In this document: piece after piece, positions 1-8,928 of the stretch | Layout: each line of letters starts with the position of its first letter | How positions within the stretch are numbered: the first letter of the stretch is position 1 | Source: Oppiella nova | Taxonomy: Eukaryota > Arthropoda > Arachnida > Sarcoptiformes > Oppiidae | Reading direction: 5' to 3' | Assembly: GCA_905397405.1 (NCBI GenBank) | Contig: CAJPVJ010000173.1 | Coordinates: forward strand, 1-34,623 | DNA length: 34,623 bases | The notes under the pieces: model-generated | Databases searched by the model: none | The model's input: only the letters and a program-made list of their open reading frames with translations | Told to the model about the DNA's origin: nothing | Made by a program: the position numbers and the translations under genes

Positions 1-92
1 TTTAGTCATAATTTTCCTTTGTTTAAGTTACTTTCTCTACAGTAATCTCTTACTGCTTCTTTTGCAACTTACACAAACTATATTACAAACCC
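1..92 (-). repeat. Left copy of 80-bp terminal inverted repeat; probable mobile-element end
   Basis: Positions 13-92 are a perfect reverse complement of 34544-34623. Read outward on the minus strand, the repeat begins with GGG at position 92 and ends in AAAGGAAAATT followed by ATGACTAAA at the window edge (9-1). That looks like a Shine-Dalgarno sequence and the first three codons of a gene cut off by the window. The TTTGTGTAA motif near the outer end recalls the ends of IS256-type elements, but this is a guess. The repeat supplies the stop codon of the neighbouring 143-aa gene. The repeat is seen directly; its identity as an insertion sequence is inference. Confidence 0.6.
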
Positions 93-514
93 GATGAATC
101 ATCCTCATTGTTTTTACTTTGAGTGAATTGTTGAGATACATTAAGTGTGAACCACTCTAGTAGGCTATCTCTATTTATTGGGTCTGTCTTGTTAGGCCAA
201 TTGGAAACAAGATAATGATCACAGCCAGACAGTCTAGAATAGTCTGGGTCAGTAGAGATAAAATCTATATCTGTTAGATTACGAGGATTAACATTAATAC
301 AATTCTTAATTAATTCTATAAAATGATTAGGATCAACATCAGCAAAAAGATCATTAAGATACTTCGAAACATAAAAAACACTTTTATCATCTGTAGAATT
401 ACGTACTATTATTAATTTGTCATTAACCCACTCCAGGAATGTTGCATTTAATATGCTCGTTATGTCTGTGCCATTTCTATTATCACTTATAAACTCAATT
501 TCTATATTTTCCAT
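83..514 (-). CDS. Hypothetical protein, possibly 3'-truncated by the terminal repeat
   Basis: This 143-aa acidic protein matches no family I recognise. It has no signal peptide or membrane segment. The start is well supported: GGAGG lies 9-10 bases before the ATG at 514-512. The last codons and the TAA stop lie inside the 80-bp repeat, which begins at position 92. The visible C-terminus (SGL) is therefore partly made by repeat sequence, and the original protein may have been longer. It stands alone, with a noncoding AT-rich gap of about 160 bases to the next gene. It could be an orphan accessory protein or the N-terminal part of a disrupted one. Confidence 0.55.
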   Translation of the reverse strand: MENIEIEFISDNRNGTDITSILNATFLEWVNDKLIIVRNSTDDKSVFYVSKYLNDLFADVDPNHFIELIKNCINVNPRNLTDIDFISTDPDYSRLSGCDHYLVSNWPNKTDPINRDSLLEWFTLNVSQQFTQSKNNEDDSSGL

Positions 515-674
515 CTAACTTATCCTCCGTTTAAATTGTTATAAAGCTTAAAAAAGAAAATACTTAACATTCTTTAATAGAATTGTAATATATATTTTTT
601 TTGCAATATATTTATAATCTTCTTTAATTTTTTTTATTACATAATAGTTTATAATTTGTAATAAGTGGGATTAT

Positions 675-1943
675 TTACTTTTTTATTTTTAGTTTAGAAC
701 TTATTTTTAGTAATAATATTAAGGATGGAATGGTAGTAATAATAGTAAATATAAAGAAATTCTTCCACCCGAATTCTATTACTAAATATCCTGAAATTAT
801 TGGGAAAATTGATCTAGAAAAGCCCATCATGGATGAAAAGAATGAATATTGAGTTGCACGAAATTTACCTTTACATAAAGAAGCAATAAAAGATATATAA
901 GCCGCCATAGCCATACCACCAGTTATACTTTCAAACCCCATAGTAATAAATAATAATAGTAAATTTTTACCGTAAATTTCTTGTATAATAAAGAAAGTAT
1001 GAGCTATAGCATGAATAATGCCAAATATTAATAAACTATCTATGATATTCTTTTTTTTCATTATAAAACTTGCTATTAATCCACCTATTATAGAGCTAAT
1101 TATACCAAAGAATTTTCCAGCACTTGCTATTTCAATCTCGTTATAACCAAGATGAATTAGAAATGGATTAATCATCATGCTAATAAAATTATCTGGTAAT
1201 CTATATAAGATTAAGAAAATCATTACGAATAGGATAAAAGAAAATGATCCTACAGGTTTTAATATATTTTTAATAAAAGAGATTAAATTTTTTTCATGAG
1301 ATATTAGAATAGGATTTATATTAATAATATTTTGATTTATGGGGCTAATTATTTCATTTTTAAAATATTTGATGCTAAATACTAAAATTATAGAAAAAAG
1401 AAATATAATAATAGCAAAAACTACGTATACTTTATTCCATCCAATATAAATAGATAAATATATGGAACCAGAATTTGAAAGTAACATACCTATACGATAG
1501 CCAAAAATATAAATTCCAGATATTGTGCCTTGTAATTCTTTTGTAATAATTTCAGTACGAAGTGCACCAAGAATCGTATCTTGAGCTGAACTTAAGAAAG
1601 ATATTATTAAACTAATTATAGCAAATAATAATAGACCATTATGTGGATTCAAAAAACTTAATATAAATATAAAGCTAGATAAAAAAAGTTGTATTAGACA
1701 GATCCAAGATAATCGATGCCCTAATATATTATTTAACCATCTAATCTTTATTAGATCAAAAATTGGGGCCCATAGAAAATTTATAGAATAAGGTATTAAT
1801 ATAAAAGCAAATATACTAATTGATTCTAAGTCAATATTTTCTTTAGCCAACCAGTAATTTAAGCTATTTCCAGTTATCATTATAGTAAAACCACTAATGA
1901 AACCAAATAGTCCTACAATAAAGAATTGTCCATTGGTTAACAT
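675..1943 (-). CDS. ampG: AmpG-like major facilitator permease
   Basis: This 422-aa polytopic inner-membrane protein has about 12 hydrophobic segments spread over its length and no long soluble domain. The best family marker is the stretch around residues 118-133 (SSAQDTILGALRTEI), which matches the AmpG signature region (SQD...DAYR in classical members). AmpG proteins import anhydro-muropeptides from the periplasm for peptidoglycan recycling. Rickettsiae carry several AmpG-like paralogues whose substrates are mostly untested, so the true substrate here is uncertain. The ATG at 1943 has no clear Shine-Dalgarno sequence, only AAAGAT upstream, as is common in this window. It is transcribed away from the DUF155 gene. 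Confidence 0.7.
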   Translation of the reverse strand: MLTNGQFFIVGLFGFISGFTIMITGNSLNYWLAKENIDLESISIFAFILIPYSINFLWAPIFDLIKIRWLNNILGHRLSWICLIQLFLSSFIFILSFLNPHNGLLLFAIISLIISFLSSAQDTILGALRTEIITKELQGTISGIYIFGYRIGMLLSNSGSIYLSIYIGWNKVYVVFAIIIFLFSIILVFSIKYFKNEIISPINQNIININPILISHEKNLISFIKNILKPVGSFSFILFVMIFLILYRLPDNFISMMINPFLIHLGYNEIEIASAGKFFGIISSIIGGLIASFIMKKKNIIDSLLIFGIIHAIAHTFFIIQEIYGKNLLLLFITMGFESITGGMAMAAYISFIASLCKGKFRATQYSFFSSMMGFSRSIFPIISGYLVIEFGWKNFFIFTIITTIPSLILLLKISSKLKIKK

Positions 1944-2093
1944 AATATAATATCTTTATAGAATTCAAAGATCCTTATATCGAATTACTAAATACTTTGC
2001 AATTGGGATTAGAATATTTTGTTTATTAATTTATTTATTTAATATTAATCATGTATTTAATAATTCTTAACGTAAAGTTTTATAAGAAGTCTA

Positions 2094-2123
2094 TTGACTT
2101 TAGCGGTTTTATACTACTATAAT
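2094..2123 (+). promoter_or_regulatory. Sigma-70-type promoter of the DUF155 gene
   Basis: TTGACT (2094-2099) and a perfect TATAAT (2118-2123) are separated by 18 bases. Transcription would start about 30 bases before the ATG at 2160. Confidence 0.6.
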
Positions 2124-2159
2124 TTCTGAGATATACAATTTATTTAATTATAAAATAAT

Positions 2160-2999
2160 ATGAGATGCTCATCTTATTGTACTGCTGTGAAATATAAGAT
2201 GAATGATTTAGTAGAAAGTCTTAATAAATTTGGTTTAAATCCACAACATTTTGATGAGGTACTTTACATTCAAAAGGAAATCAAAAAAGATATAGAATAT
2301 ATAGATGTCTTTGTGTTTCCATTTGGTTGTGTAACTATATGGGGGGCTGAGGAAAGTCAAGAAAGAGTTATTCTTAATGACATTAATGAATCTCAGTCTG
2401 GCCATATTGATTATCCATCATCAGACTTTATATATTTTGATTATAATGAAAATATAGATAAGACATTTATTGATGAAGAAAAAAATAAGATAATTTTAGC
2501 AGACAAATCAACTTTTGTTAAATTATCTATTTCTCATGCATTAGCCCAATCAGTTAAGCTTAGTGTGCTGGAAAGATCAGTTGCTAATTTAATAGTTAAA
2601 ACATCTCCTATTCAAGAAGAATTAGCAAGAACTGGTAGTGTATCTCTCTCTAAAAAAGAAATATCACAACAAATTGGTATATTGTTCAATGAACGTTATT
2701 CAATTAATTTACATAGTGATATACTTGATACACCAGAGTTTTTTTGGCGTCGCCCTAGCTATGAGCCTTTATACTTAATGACAGTAGAGTTTCAAGATAT
2801 CCAAATTAGGCAAAATATTTTAAATCATAGACTCAATATGATACATGAACTTTATAATATTTTATCGAATGACCTAAATTATAAACATTCAACTAGGCTT
2901 GAATGGATTATTATAATCCTTATTACTATGGAAGTTATTCTTTCTCTTGCTCACGATAATCTTTTTTTTAAAATAGTTAATTATTTTTTTAATATTTAG
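2160..2999 (+). CDS. RMND1/YagE (DUF155) family protein
   Basis: The 279-aa protein carries the DUF155 hallmarks: FPFGCVTIWG near residues 53-62, SHALAQSVKLSVLE near 125-138, and a C-terminal region with NHRLNMIHELYNIL then LEWIIIILITMEVIL, a transmembrane helix near residues 248-262. The family includes mitochondrial RMND1, which anchors or supports mitochondrial ribosomes at the inner membrane, and yeast Rmd1/Rmd8. Bacterial members are conserved in Rickettsiales but uncharacterised. The C-terminal helix suggests membrane tethering with the bulk in the cytoplasm. The start at 2160 fits the promoter just upstream, though no Shine-Dalgarno sequence is visible. It is monocistronic. Confidence 0.85.
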   Translation: MRCSSYCTAVKYKMNDLVESLNKFGLNPQHFDEVLYIQKEIKKDIEYIDVFVFPFGCVTIWGAEESQERVILNDINESQSGHIDYPSSDFIYFDYNENIDKTFIDEEKNKIILADKSTFVKLSISHALAQSVKLSVLERSVANLIVKTSPIQEELARTGSVSLSKKEISQQIGILFNERYSINLHSDILDTPEFFWRRPSYEPLYLMTVEFQDIQIRQNILNHRLNMIHELYNILSNDLNYKHSTRLEWIIIILITMEVILSLAHDNLFFKIVNYFFNI

Positions 3000-3155
3000 T
3001 AATATTAAATCTATATAGTGCACCTCTAAAATACTGTATGGGGCTAGTATATTTCAATTTTTCTATAAAATATTTAAAGTAATTTAAGAGCTTTATAATG
3101 TTATATTTCTTAGTTTCAGTAGACTTATAATAACAATTATAGTATAAACATGTAA

Positions 3156-3374
3156 GAAAGCCTTGTAATTTCTTTAATTAAACGAAAGAGCAATGAACTA
3201 CTTAAAGGTCTATTAAAAAACAGACTATGAAACTATATCATAGAGATGTATGAAAAAATTGTTATTGATAATATTAGTAATTGGGAAGAAGAAAGGAAAC
3301 AAGTTCTAGTAAATATAGAATATATTTATAGTCTTAACGTTATATGGTGTATTACTCTTTCTTTTTATTCTTAG
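3156..3374 (+). pseudogene. Decayed coding remnant in the DUF155-clpX gap
   Basis: The 419-base gap between DUF155 and clpX has no intact gene. One plus-strand frame stays open from 3156 to 3374 except for a single TGA at 3228-3230. Its translation looks protein-like on both sides of that stop (before it LIKRKSNELLKGLLKNRL, after it ISNWEEERKQVLVNIEYIYS), with mixed hydrophilic and helical composition. The part from ATG 3246 gives 42 aa. I do not recognise the family. It may be the tail of a lost gene, since rickettsial genomes are rich in such debris, or it may be chance. No promoter is evident. Confidence 0.3.
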
Positions 3375-3418
3375 ATATTATAGAATAAGTAAAATATAAA
3401 AATTATAATAGTAAATAA

Positions 3419-4681
3419 ATGGTAGTGGAAATTGATAAAAAAGAATTAAATTGTTCTTTTTGTAGTAAAAATCAGTATGAAGTAAAGAAATTGATTGCTG
3501 GTCCAACGGTGTTTATTTGTAATGAATGTATAGAACTTTGTGTTGATATTATTAAAGAGGAGAATAAAGTAGCACTTAAACAATATTCTTCTACTATTCC
3601 AACACCAGAAAAAATATGTACTATATTAAATGATTATGTAATTGGTCAAGATAGAGCTAAAAAAGTTCTATCAGTGGCTGTGTATAACCATTATAAAAGA
3701 TTAGAATATATTGAAAAAGGTAATAATGATGTTGAACTAACTAAATCCAATATTCTTCTTATTGGCTCTACTGGTTCTGGTAAAACATTATTAGCGCAGA
3801 CTTTAGCTAAAATTCTTGATGTGCCATTTACAATGGCTGATGCAACATCTTTAACTGAAGCTGGTTATGTTGGTGAAGATGTAGAAAACATATTATTAAG
3901 ATTGTTACAAGCTGCTGATTTTAACATAATAAAGGCGCAAAAAGGTATTGTATATATAGATGAAGTTGACAAAATAGCTAGGAAGTCTGAGAATCCTTCT
4001 ATAACACGGGATGTGTCAGGAGAAGGGGTGCAGCAAGCTTTGCTTAAGATTATGGAAGGAACAATAGCATCTGTGCCACCACAAGGTGGAAGAAAACATC
4101 CACAACAAGATTTTGTCCAAATAGACACTTCCAATATTTTATTTATCTGTGGCGGTGCTTTCATGGGAATAGAAAATATTATAGTTTCGCGTACTGCACA
4201 AAGTTCTATAGGCTTTGCTGCAAATGTACGTTTAGAAAAGGAAATGCGTCATAATGAAATATTAAAGTCATTGGAAATTGAGGATCTTGTTAAATTTGGG
4301 TTAATTCCAGAATTTATTGGTAGGTTACCAGTAGTTGCGACTTTAGATGATCTTGATAAAGAATCTTTAATGCAGATTTTAACTAAGCCTAAAAATGCTA
4401 TAATAAAACAATATCATAAGTTATTTGAGTTAGATGAGATAGAATTATCTATTGATGAAGAAGCATTAGAGAAGATTGCTGAAAAAGCTTTAGAGCGTAA
4501 AACTGGGGCACGGGGATTAAGATCTATAATTGAGAATATTTTATTAGATAGCATGTATAATGTTATGGAATTGAAAAAAAAGAATATTCATATTTCAAAA
4601 GATGTTGTTGATGGTAAGGCTAATCCACTAGTTACAATGAAGTCTTGTATTAAACCTAATAAGAGACGTGTTGCTGTATAG
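3419..4681 (+). CDS. clpX: ATP-dependent Clp protease ATPase subunit ClpX
   Basis: ClpX is the AAA+ unfoldase that recognises tagged substrates and feeds them to the ClpP peptidase. The 420-aa protein is full length. It has a zinc-binding domain (C12, C15, C34, C37), Walker A GSTGSGKT at 116-123, the substrate-gripping pore loop GYVG at 149-152, Walker B with D181/E182, the RKH loop, a sensor-2 GARGLR motif, and an IGF-type loop (SSIGFAA) used to dock ClpP. Walker A has Ser117 where most ClpX have Pro, probably without effect. clpP is not adjacent, unlike in many bacteria. The ATG has no obvious Shine-Dalgarno sequence. It converges on the ABC exporter gene. Confidence 0.97.
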   Translation: MVVEIDKKELNCSFCSKNQYEVKKLIAGPTVFICNECIELCVDIIKEENKVALKQYSSTIPTPEKICTILNDYVIGQDRAKKVLSVAVYNHYKRLEYIEKGNNDVELTKSNILLIGSTGSGKTLLAQTLAKILDVPFTMADATSLTEAGYVGEDVENILLRLLQAADFNIIKAQKGIVYIDEVDKIARKSENPSITRDVSGEGVQQALLKIMEGTIASVPPQGGRKHPQQDFVQIDTSNILFICGGAFMGIENIIVSRTAQSSIGFAANVRLEKEMRHNEILKSLEIEDLVKFGLIPEFIGRLPVVATLDDLDKESLMQILTKPKNAIIKQYHKLFELDEIELSIDEEALEKIAEKALERKTGARGLRSIIENILLDSMYNVMELKKKNIHISKDVVDGKANPLVTMKSCIKPNKRRVAV

Positions 4682-4689
4682 ATGCATAT

Positions 4690-4709
4690 AAGGTAAATGA
4701 GCTTGCCTT
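4690..4709 (+). terminator. Weak hairpin after clpX
   Basis: AAGGTAA (4690-4696) pairs with TTGCCTT (4703-4709) over 7 bp, including one G-U pair, around a 6-base loop. A short T-rich run follows. It sits 8 bases past the clpX stop and is a plausible but weak intrinsic terminator. Confidence 0.35.
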
Positions 4710-4798
4710 TTGTGATTGTATTATTAAATTCTATTGGAGGACAAGTATATTCTTTAAATTAGCTTTTTTCTTAGTTTCTTACTTTAATAAGGTTTAAT

Positions 4799-6562
4799 TT
4801 AGATCATACCTTTAACTTGAGAGCTCCATAATTTTTTATAGAGTCTACTATTCTTTAATAACTCTTTATGTTGTCCATCTTCTACAATACTACCTGATTC
4901 AAAGACTAAAATTCTGTCCATATTTAATAAAGTTGATAATCTATGCGCAATTACTAATACTGTTTTATTATGCATTAAATATTGTAGAGATTCTTGGATT
5001 AAGTTTTCAGTTTCACTATCTAAGCTACTTGTTGCTTCATCAAGAATCAATATTGGAGCATTTTTTAATATTGCTCTTGCGATTACTATTCTTTGTCTTT
5101 GTCCCCCGGATAAATTATTACCACGTTCTCCACATAGATTATCATAATTTTGTGGTAGGCTCATAATAAAATCATGTATATGGGCAATCTTTGCTGCTTC
5201 AATTACCTCTTCTTTACTAGCATCTTTTTTACCATAACTAATATTTTCTAGAATTGTTCGGTGAAATAAGATTGGTTCTTGTGGTATTACACTAATATTT
5301 TTTCTTAAGGAATCTTGAGTTACATTAATAATATTTTGATTGTCAATTAAAATCTCACCTGTTTCTATATCATGTAGTCTTGTAATCAAATTTACAAAAG
5401 TCGTTTTGCCTGAACCTGAAAAACCTACTAGTCCAACTTTTTGTTTACTAGTAATAATAATAGATTTATTTTTAAAGAAATTATTATTATGATAATTAAA
5501 AGTTACATCTTTAAATACTATTCCTCCTTTTGATACTACTAAAGTTTTAGCATCATTAGCATCAGTAATAACATAAGAAGACATCAAAGATAGACCTTGA
5601 TTAAAAGAACCTATTTCTTCAAACATATCACCTATTTCTTGAGTTAAATCCCATATATCATCAGCAACAGAATTAGTTAGTGTAATTATTAATACACAAT
5701 CTCCTATAGTTATTATTAGTTGGCTACGTAAAAAGGCAAGATAATAAAGCGTTATGAAAATCATTATAGAACAAGATAAACCAAGCACATAGCGTAATTT
5801 AAACATAAAAAATTGCATGGTTTGCTCATCTACGATAGCATTGCTTATTCGTGTATCAAGATGTTTTCGTTCAAAGCGATGTGAAGTAAACATACGTACA
5901 GCACTAATATTTGTAATTGAATCAACAATACTACCTGCTACCATAGATTTACTTTTAGCATAATTTAAAGAATATCTATTAATTTTATCGGTACAAAGAA
6001 TACTAATACCTAAAAAGAAGCAAATCCACATTAAAAATATACTAGCAAATACGTAATGTACAAAATACATAGTAATAAAAGCAAAAATAATAACTGCTAT
6101 CTTACGAATAATTTTTTCACAAAATGTAGAAATAATCATTTCAAATGATCTGGCTGTTTCAGTAATCCTATTAGTAATATGGCCGGCAAGGTTATCTTGA
6201 AAAAATTTATGACTATGGTACTGAGTATAATTATACAATTCATCTAGTATATTGCCTTTTATATAAGGCATTGTTTTAAGGTAAATGTAATCATATGTTC
6301 GGAATATGATGTTAAGCATTTCCCACCATAGAGCATATAATCCTGCCCAAAATATCATAGAAGATTGCAAATCTTGTGCTGTCTTATCAGAAAAAGATTC
6401 AATTAAATTAATAATCTTTTTTAATAATATACTATCAATTGTTGGTATCATGCCTGTAAGTATGCATAATATAATCAAAGTAAAGATTTTTATTTTATTA
6501 TGTTTTAAAAAATAGAAACATAATCCAATTAAAGAATTTGGAAAAGTAAAGTCTCTTTTCAC
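4799..6562 (-). CDS. ABC exporter, fused permease and ATPase (MsbA/MDR type)
   Basis: This 587-aa half-transporter has an N-terminal six-helix membrane domain (about residues 20-320) and a C-terminal nucleotide-binding domain. The latter shows Walker A GFSGSGKT near 380-387, Q-loop VIPQEP, the ABC signature LSGGQ near 482-486, Walker B ILILDEATSS near 503-512 and the switch histidine in IAHRLST. It should work as a homodimer that exports a lipid or amphipathic compound across the inner membrane. The substrate is not predictable: MsbA-like lipid A flipping is one option, drug or peptide export another. The gene is convergent with clpX and monocistronic. The ATG at 6562 lacks a strong Shine-Dalgarno sequence. 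Confidence 0.85.
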   Translation of the reverse strand: MKRDFTFPNSLIGLCFYFLKHNKIKIFTLIILCILTGMIPTIDSILLKKIINLIESFSDKTAQDLQSSMIFWAGLYALWWEMLNIIFRTYDYIYLKTMPYIKGNILDELYNYTQYHSHKFFQDNLAGHITNRITETARSFEMIISTFCEKIIRKIAVIIFAFITMYFVHYVFASIFLMWICFFLGISILCTDKINRYSLNYAKSKSMVAGSIVDSITNISAVRMFTSHRFERKHLDTRISNAIVDEQTMQFFMFKLRYVLGLSCSIMIFITLYYLAFLRSQLIITIGDCVLIITLTNSVADDIWDLTQEIGDMFEEIGSFNQGLSLMSSYVITDANDAKTLVVSKGGIVFKDVTFNYHNNNFFKNKSIIITSKQKVGLVGFSGSGKTTFVNLITRLHDIETGEILIDNQNIINVTQDSLRKNISVIPQEPILFHRTILENISYGKKDASKEEVIEAAKIAHIHDFIMSLPQNYDNLCGERGNNLSGGQRQRIVIARAILKNAPILILDEATSSLDSETENLIQESLQYLMHNKTVLVIAHRLSTLLNMDRILVFESGSIVEDGQHKELLKNSRLYKKLWSSQVKGMI

Positions 6563-7077
6563 AATATGTACCTCATACAGCCTATACTTAATAATTTAAT
6601 GAATATAAGTTGCTAATTATTATATAAAATTTACAACTTTAGTTTAGTACATTTATCACAAATTAACTCTAATTGCCAAGCAATTAGCAATAGATTATTA
6701 ATATGCAGTATTTTAAATTAGGATAATTGTTATATAAATAAAAATAAAAAAAGCTATAAATAATTTAACAAATGAATAAGTTATTATTAGGAATAATATT
6801 ATTTTCAGCATTTCTGGCAATGTCCAAAAATAAGTAGTAATATAGTTGATATTACAAGACTAATAGTCATAGTTTGGTCATAGTTCTATAAATATCTACT
6901 AATTTATAACCAAAATATTTATTAATAATTATTGATTTGAATATACAAATCTCACTATTAGTGTTATCTTAGTCAACAATTGTAATCTTAAATTAATTTT
7001 ATAATAAACAAAACTTGATTCTATATTACTAAAGTGTTACAAAAGAAGGATTATAAGAATTATTTTGATTGTTTAAA
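6563..7077. other. Intergenic region with one signal-peptide-like mini-ORF
   Basis: These roughly 500 AT-rich bases separate divergent genes and so must hold both promoters. The only protein-like item is a 21-codon plus-strand ORF (ATG 6772, stop 6835-6837). Its product, MNKLLLGIILFSAFLAMSKN plus one lysine, looks like a bare signal peptide or single-helix membrane peptide. It has no Shine-Dalgarno sequence and may be a remnant. A short direct repeat TCATAGTT occurs twice near 6868-6885. No RNA gene is recognisable. Confidence 0.3.
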
Positions 7078-7362
7078 ATGAAAACAAAAAATTCATCTAT
7101 TAATGATAATCACTCGACTAAAAAAACTAAAGATTTAGTAAAAATTGATTATGACCCCTTTTCTGATGTTAAATATATTTGCCAATCTGCAACTCTTATT
7201 ACTGAGTCTGTACAAAAGGGCTTTGATGTAGCCCAATTGTCAAATGGAGATATTACGGTTACGGAAGTTACAATAGTAAATGTTTTATATAATTGGGATC
7301 CTATAAAACAAAAATTTGTAAAAGCAGGGCAAAATTATAGTCTTAATCAACATGAGTTTTGA
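7078..7362 (+). CDS. Small conserved-looking rickettsial protein, possibly DUF2671
   Basis: A soluble protein of about 94 aa with a disordered, Lys/Ser/Asn-rich N-terminus and a compact C-terminal part (YDPFSDVKYICQSATLITES, then GDITVTEVTIVNVLYNWDP). From memory this resembles the short protein family described only from Rickettsia as DUF2671, but I cannot verify the match. The frame also opens at TTG 7069, nine bases upstream. ATG 7078 is chosen as the conventional codon, although the nearest Shine-Dalgarno-like AAGAAGGA (7043-7050) is too far for either. It lies upstream of cydA in the same direction, with a separate promoter between them, so it is not clearly part of that operon. Function unknown. 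Confidence 0.6.
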   Translation: MKTKNSSINDNHSTKKTKDLVKIDYDPFSDVKYICQSATLITESVQKGFDVAQLSNGDITVTEVTIVNVLYNWDPIKQKFVKAGQNYSLNQHEF

Positions 7363-7431
7363 TATTTGCTTAAAGAATTAGTTTTATATTAGTTAAATTG
7401 TATTAATTAGTTGTAGTATGTTGATTTTAAT

Positions 7432-7459
7432 TTGATTTCTTATCTAACAAAGATATAAT
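7432..7459 (+). promoter_or_regulatory. Sigma-70-type promoter of the cyd operon
   Basis: TTGATT (7432-7437), a 16-base spacer and a perfect TATAAT (7454-7459) lie about 70 bases before the cydA start. Confidence 0.55.
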
Positions 7460-7527
7460 CTAGTTCATAAGTCATTAGTGAGAAGAATGATAATAAAAAG
7501 TAAGTTAATTAAGGAATGGTAATAAAT

Positions 7528-8928
7528 ATGGAGTTTGATCCAGTTTTATTTTCGCGTATACAGTTTGCTTTTACTATGAGTTTTCATATTATTTTTCCAT
7601 CATTTACGATTGGTCTTGCTAGTTGGCTTGTAGTAGTAGAGGGTTTGTGGTTAAAAACCTCTAATGATATTTATCAAGAAATATATAAGTTTTGGGTTAA
7701 GATTTTTGCAGTAACATTTGGTATGGGAGTAGTATCTGGTGTTGTAATGTCTTACCAATTTGGTACTAATTGGTCTGGTTTTTCTGATAAGGTAGGAAAT
7801 GTTTTAGGACCACTTCTTGCTTTTGAAGTATTAACAGCATTCTTCCTTGAATCATCTTTTCTTGGTGTTATGTTATTTGGTTGGAATAGAGTAGGTAAGA
7901 TTACACATTTTATATCTACTTTAATTGTTGCGTTTGGTACTATTACTTCTGCCTTTTGGATTTTATCTGCTAATAGTTGGATGCAAACTCCTGCTGGGTA
8001 TAAGATACTTAATGGTGTTATATATCCTACAAGTTGGCTTGAAATTATTTTTACTCCTTCTTTTTTATATAGATTTTGCCATATGATTACGGCATCATTT
8101 TTAACTTCTGCTTTTGTTATAGGTGGAGTATCTGCTTGGTATTTAATACAAAAACGTTATGTTGCTCACGCTAAAATTATGTTCTTTATGGCAATGTTAA
8201 TGGCAGTATTTGTTACTCCTGTACAACTTTTCATTGGTGATTTACATGGATTAAATACATTAAAACATCAACCAGCAAAAATTGCAGCAATGGAAGGTAT
8301 ATGGAATAGTGAGAAAGGAGCTAGTCTTAACCTTTTTGGTATTCCAGATCCACAAGAAGAAAAAACAAAATATGCTATAAAAATTCCAAAACTTGCTAGC
8401 TTATTATTAACACATTCTTTGAATGGTGAGATAAAAGGGTTAAAAGAATGGAAAAAAGAAGAACGTCCACCGGTATTAATAGTATTTTGGTCTTTTCGTG
8501 TTATGGTAGGCATTGGTATATTAATGATAATCACTGGCTCCATAGCATTATATTTATATTTACGTAAAAGGTTATTTGATACTAAGTGGTTTCAATATTG
8601 GTGTATAATTATGTCTCCATCTGGTTTTGTAGCAATATTGGCTGGTTGGTTTGTTACAGAAATTGGTAGACAACCTTATATAGTATATAATTTAATTAGA
8701 ACATCTGAAGCAACATCACCAGTATTAAGCCAATATATATTAATATCACTAAGTGCATTTATTGTAGTCTATCTATTTATATTTGGTGCTGGTATTTATT
8801 ATATTATGCACTTAATAAATAATGGACCTATGATTATAGATAAAGAAGCAACATATGGTGTTAATGCCTTAGGTAATCCATTATTATTAATTCAAGAAGA
8901 ACCAGAAAAAGGAGAAAATCATGCTTAA
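7528..8928 (+). CDS. cydA: Cytochrome bd-type quinol oxidase subunit I (CIO-like)
   Basis: CydA carries the haems of the bd oxidase and oxidises ubiquinol while reducing oxygen to water, giving a low-oxygen-tolerant branch of respiration. ATG 7528 (466 aa) is preferred over ATG 7516 because AAGGA (7511-7515) directly abuts the latter, while it lies 12 bases from 7528. The axial histidine then falls at residue 20, close to His19 in E. coli. The quinol-binding Q-loop is short and reads GDLHGLNTLKHQPAK, with a later EIGRQPYIVYN motif. Both are typical of the cyanide-insensitive CioA subclass rather than E. coli bd-I. Multiple transmembrane helices are present, along with the conserved glutamates in FEVLTAFFLES. 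It overlaps cydB by 8 bases. Confidence 0.95.
   Translation: MEFDPVLFSRIQFAFTMSFHIIFPSFTIGLASWLVVVEGLWLKTSNDIYQEIYKFWVKIFAVTFGMGVVSGVVMSYQFGTNWSGFSDKVGNVLGPLLAFEVLTAFFLESSFLGVMLFGWNRVGKITHFISTLIVAFGTITSAFWILSANSWMQTPAGYKILNGVIYPTSWLEIIFTPSFLYRFCHMITASFLTSAFVIGGVSAWYLIQKRYVAHAKIMFFMAMLMAVFVTPVQLFIGDLHGLNTLKHQPAKIAAMEGIWNSEKGASLNLFGIPDPQEEKTKYAIKIPKLASLLLTHSLNGEIKGLKEWKKEERPPVLIVFWSFRVMVGIGILMIITGSIALYLYLRKRLFDTKWFQYWCIIMSPSGFVAILAGWFVTEIGRQPYIVYNLIRTSEATSPVLSQYILISLSAFIVVYLFIFGAGIYYIMHLINNGPMIIDKEATYGVNALGNPLLLIQEEPEKGENHA

Noticed and set aside
3865-4164. Minus-strand frame within clpX
   Set aside because: Shadow of a strongly conserved clpX region.
6772-6837. 21-aa signal-peptide-like ORF as a gene
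   Set aside because: No ribosome-binding site, and chance hydrophobic ORFs are common in AT-rich DNA; mentioned only in the intergenic entry.
8268-8543. Minus-strand frame within cydA
   Set aside because: Shadow of the Q-loop region of cydA.
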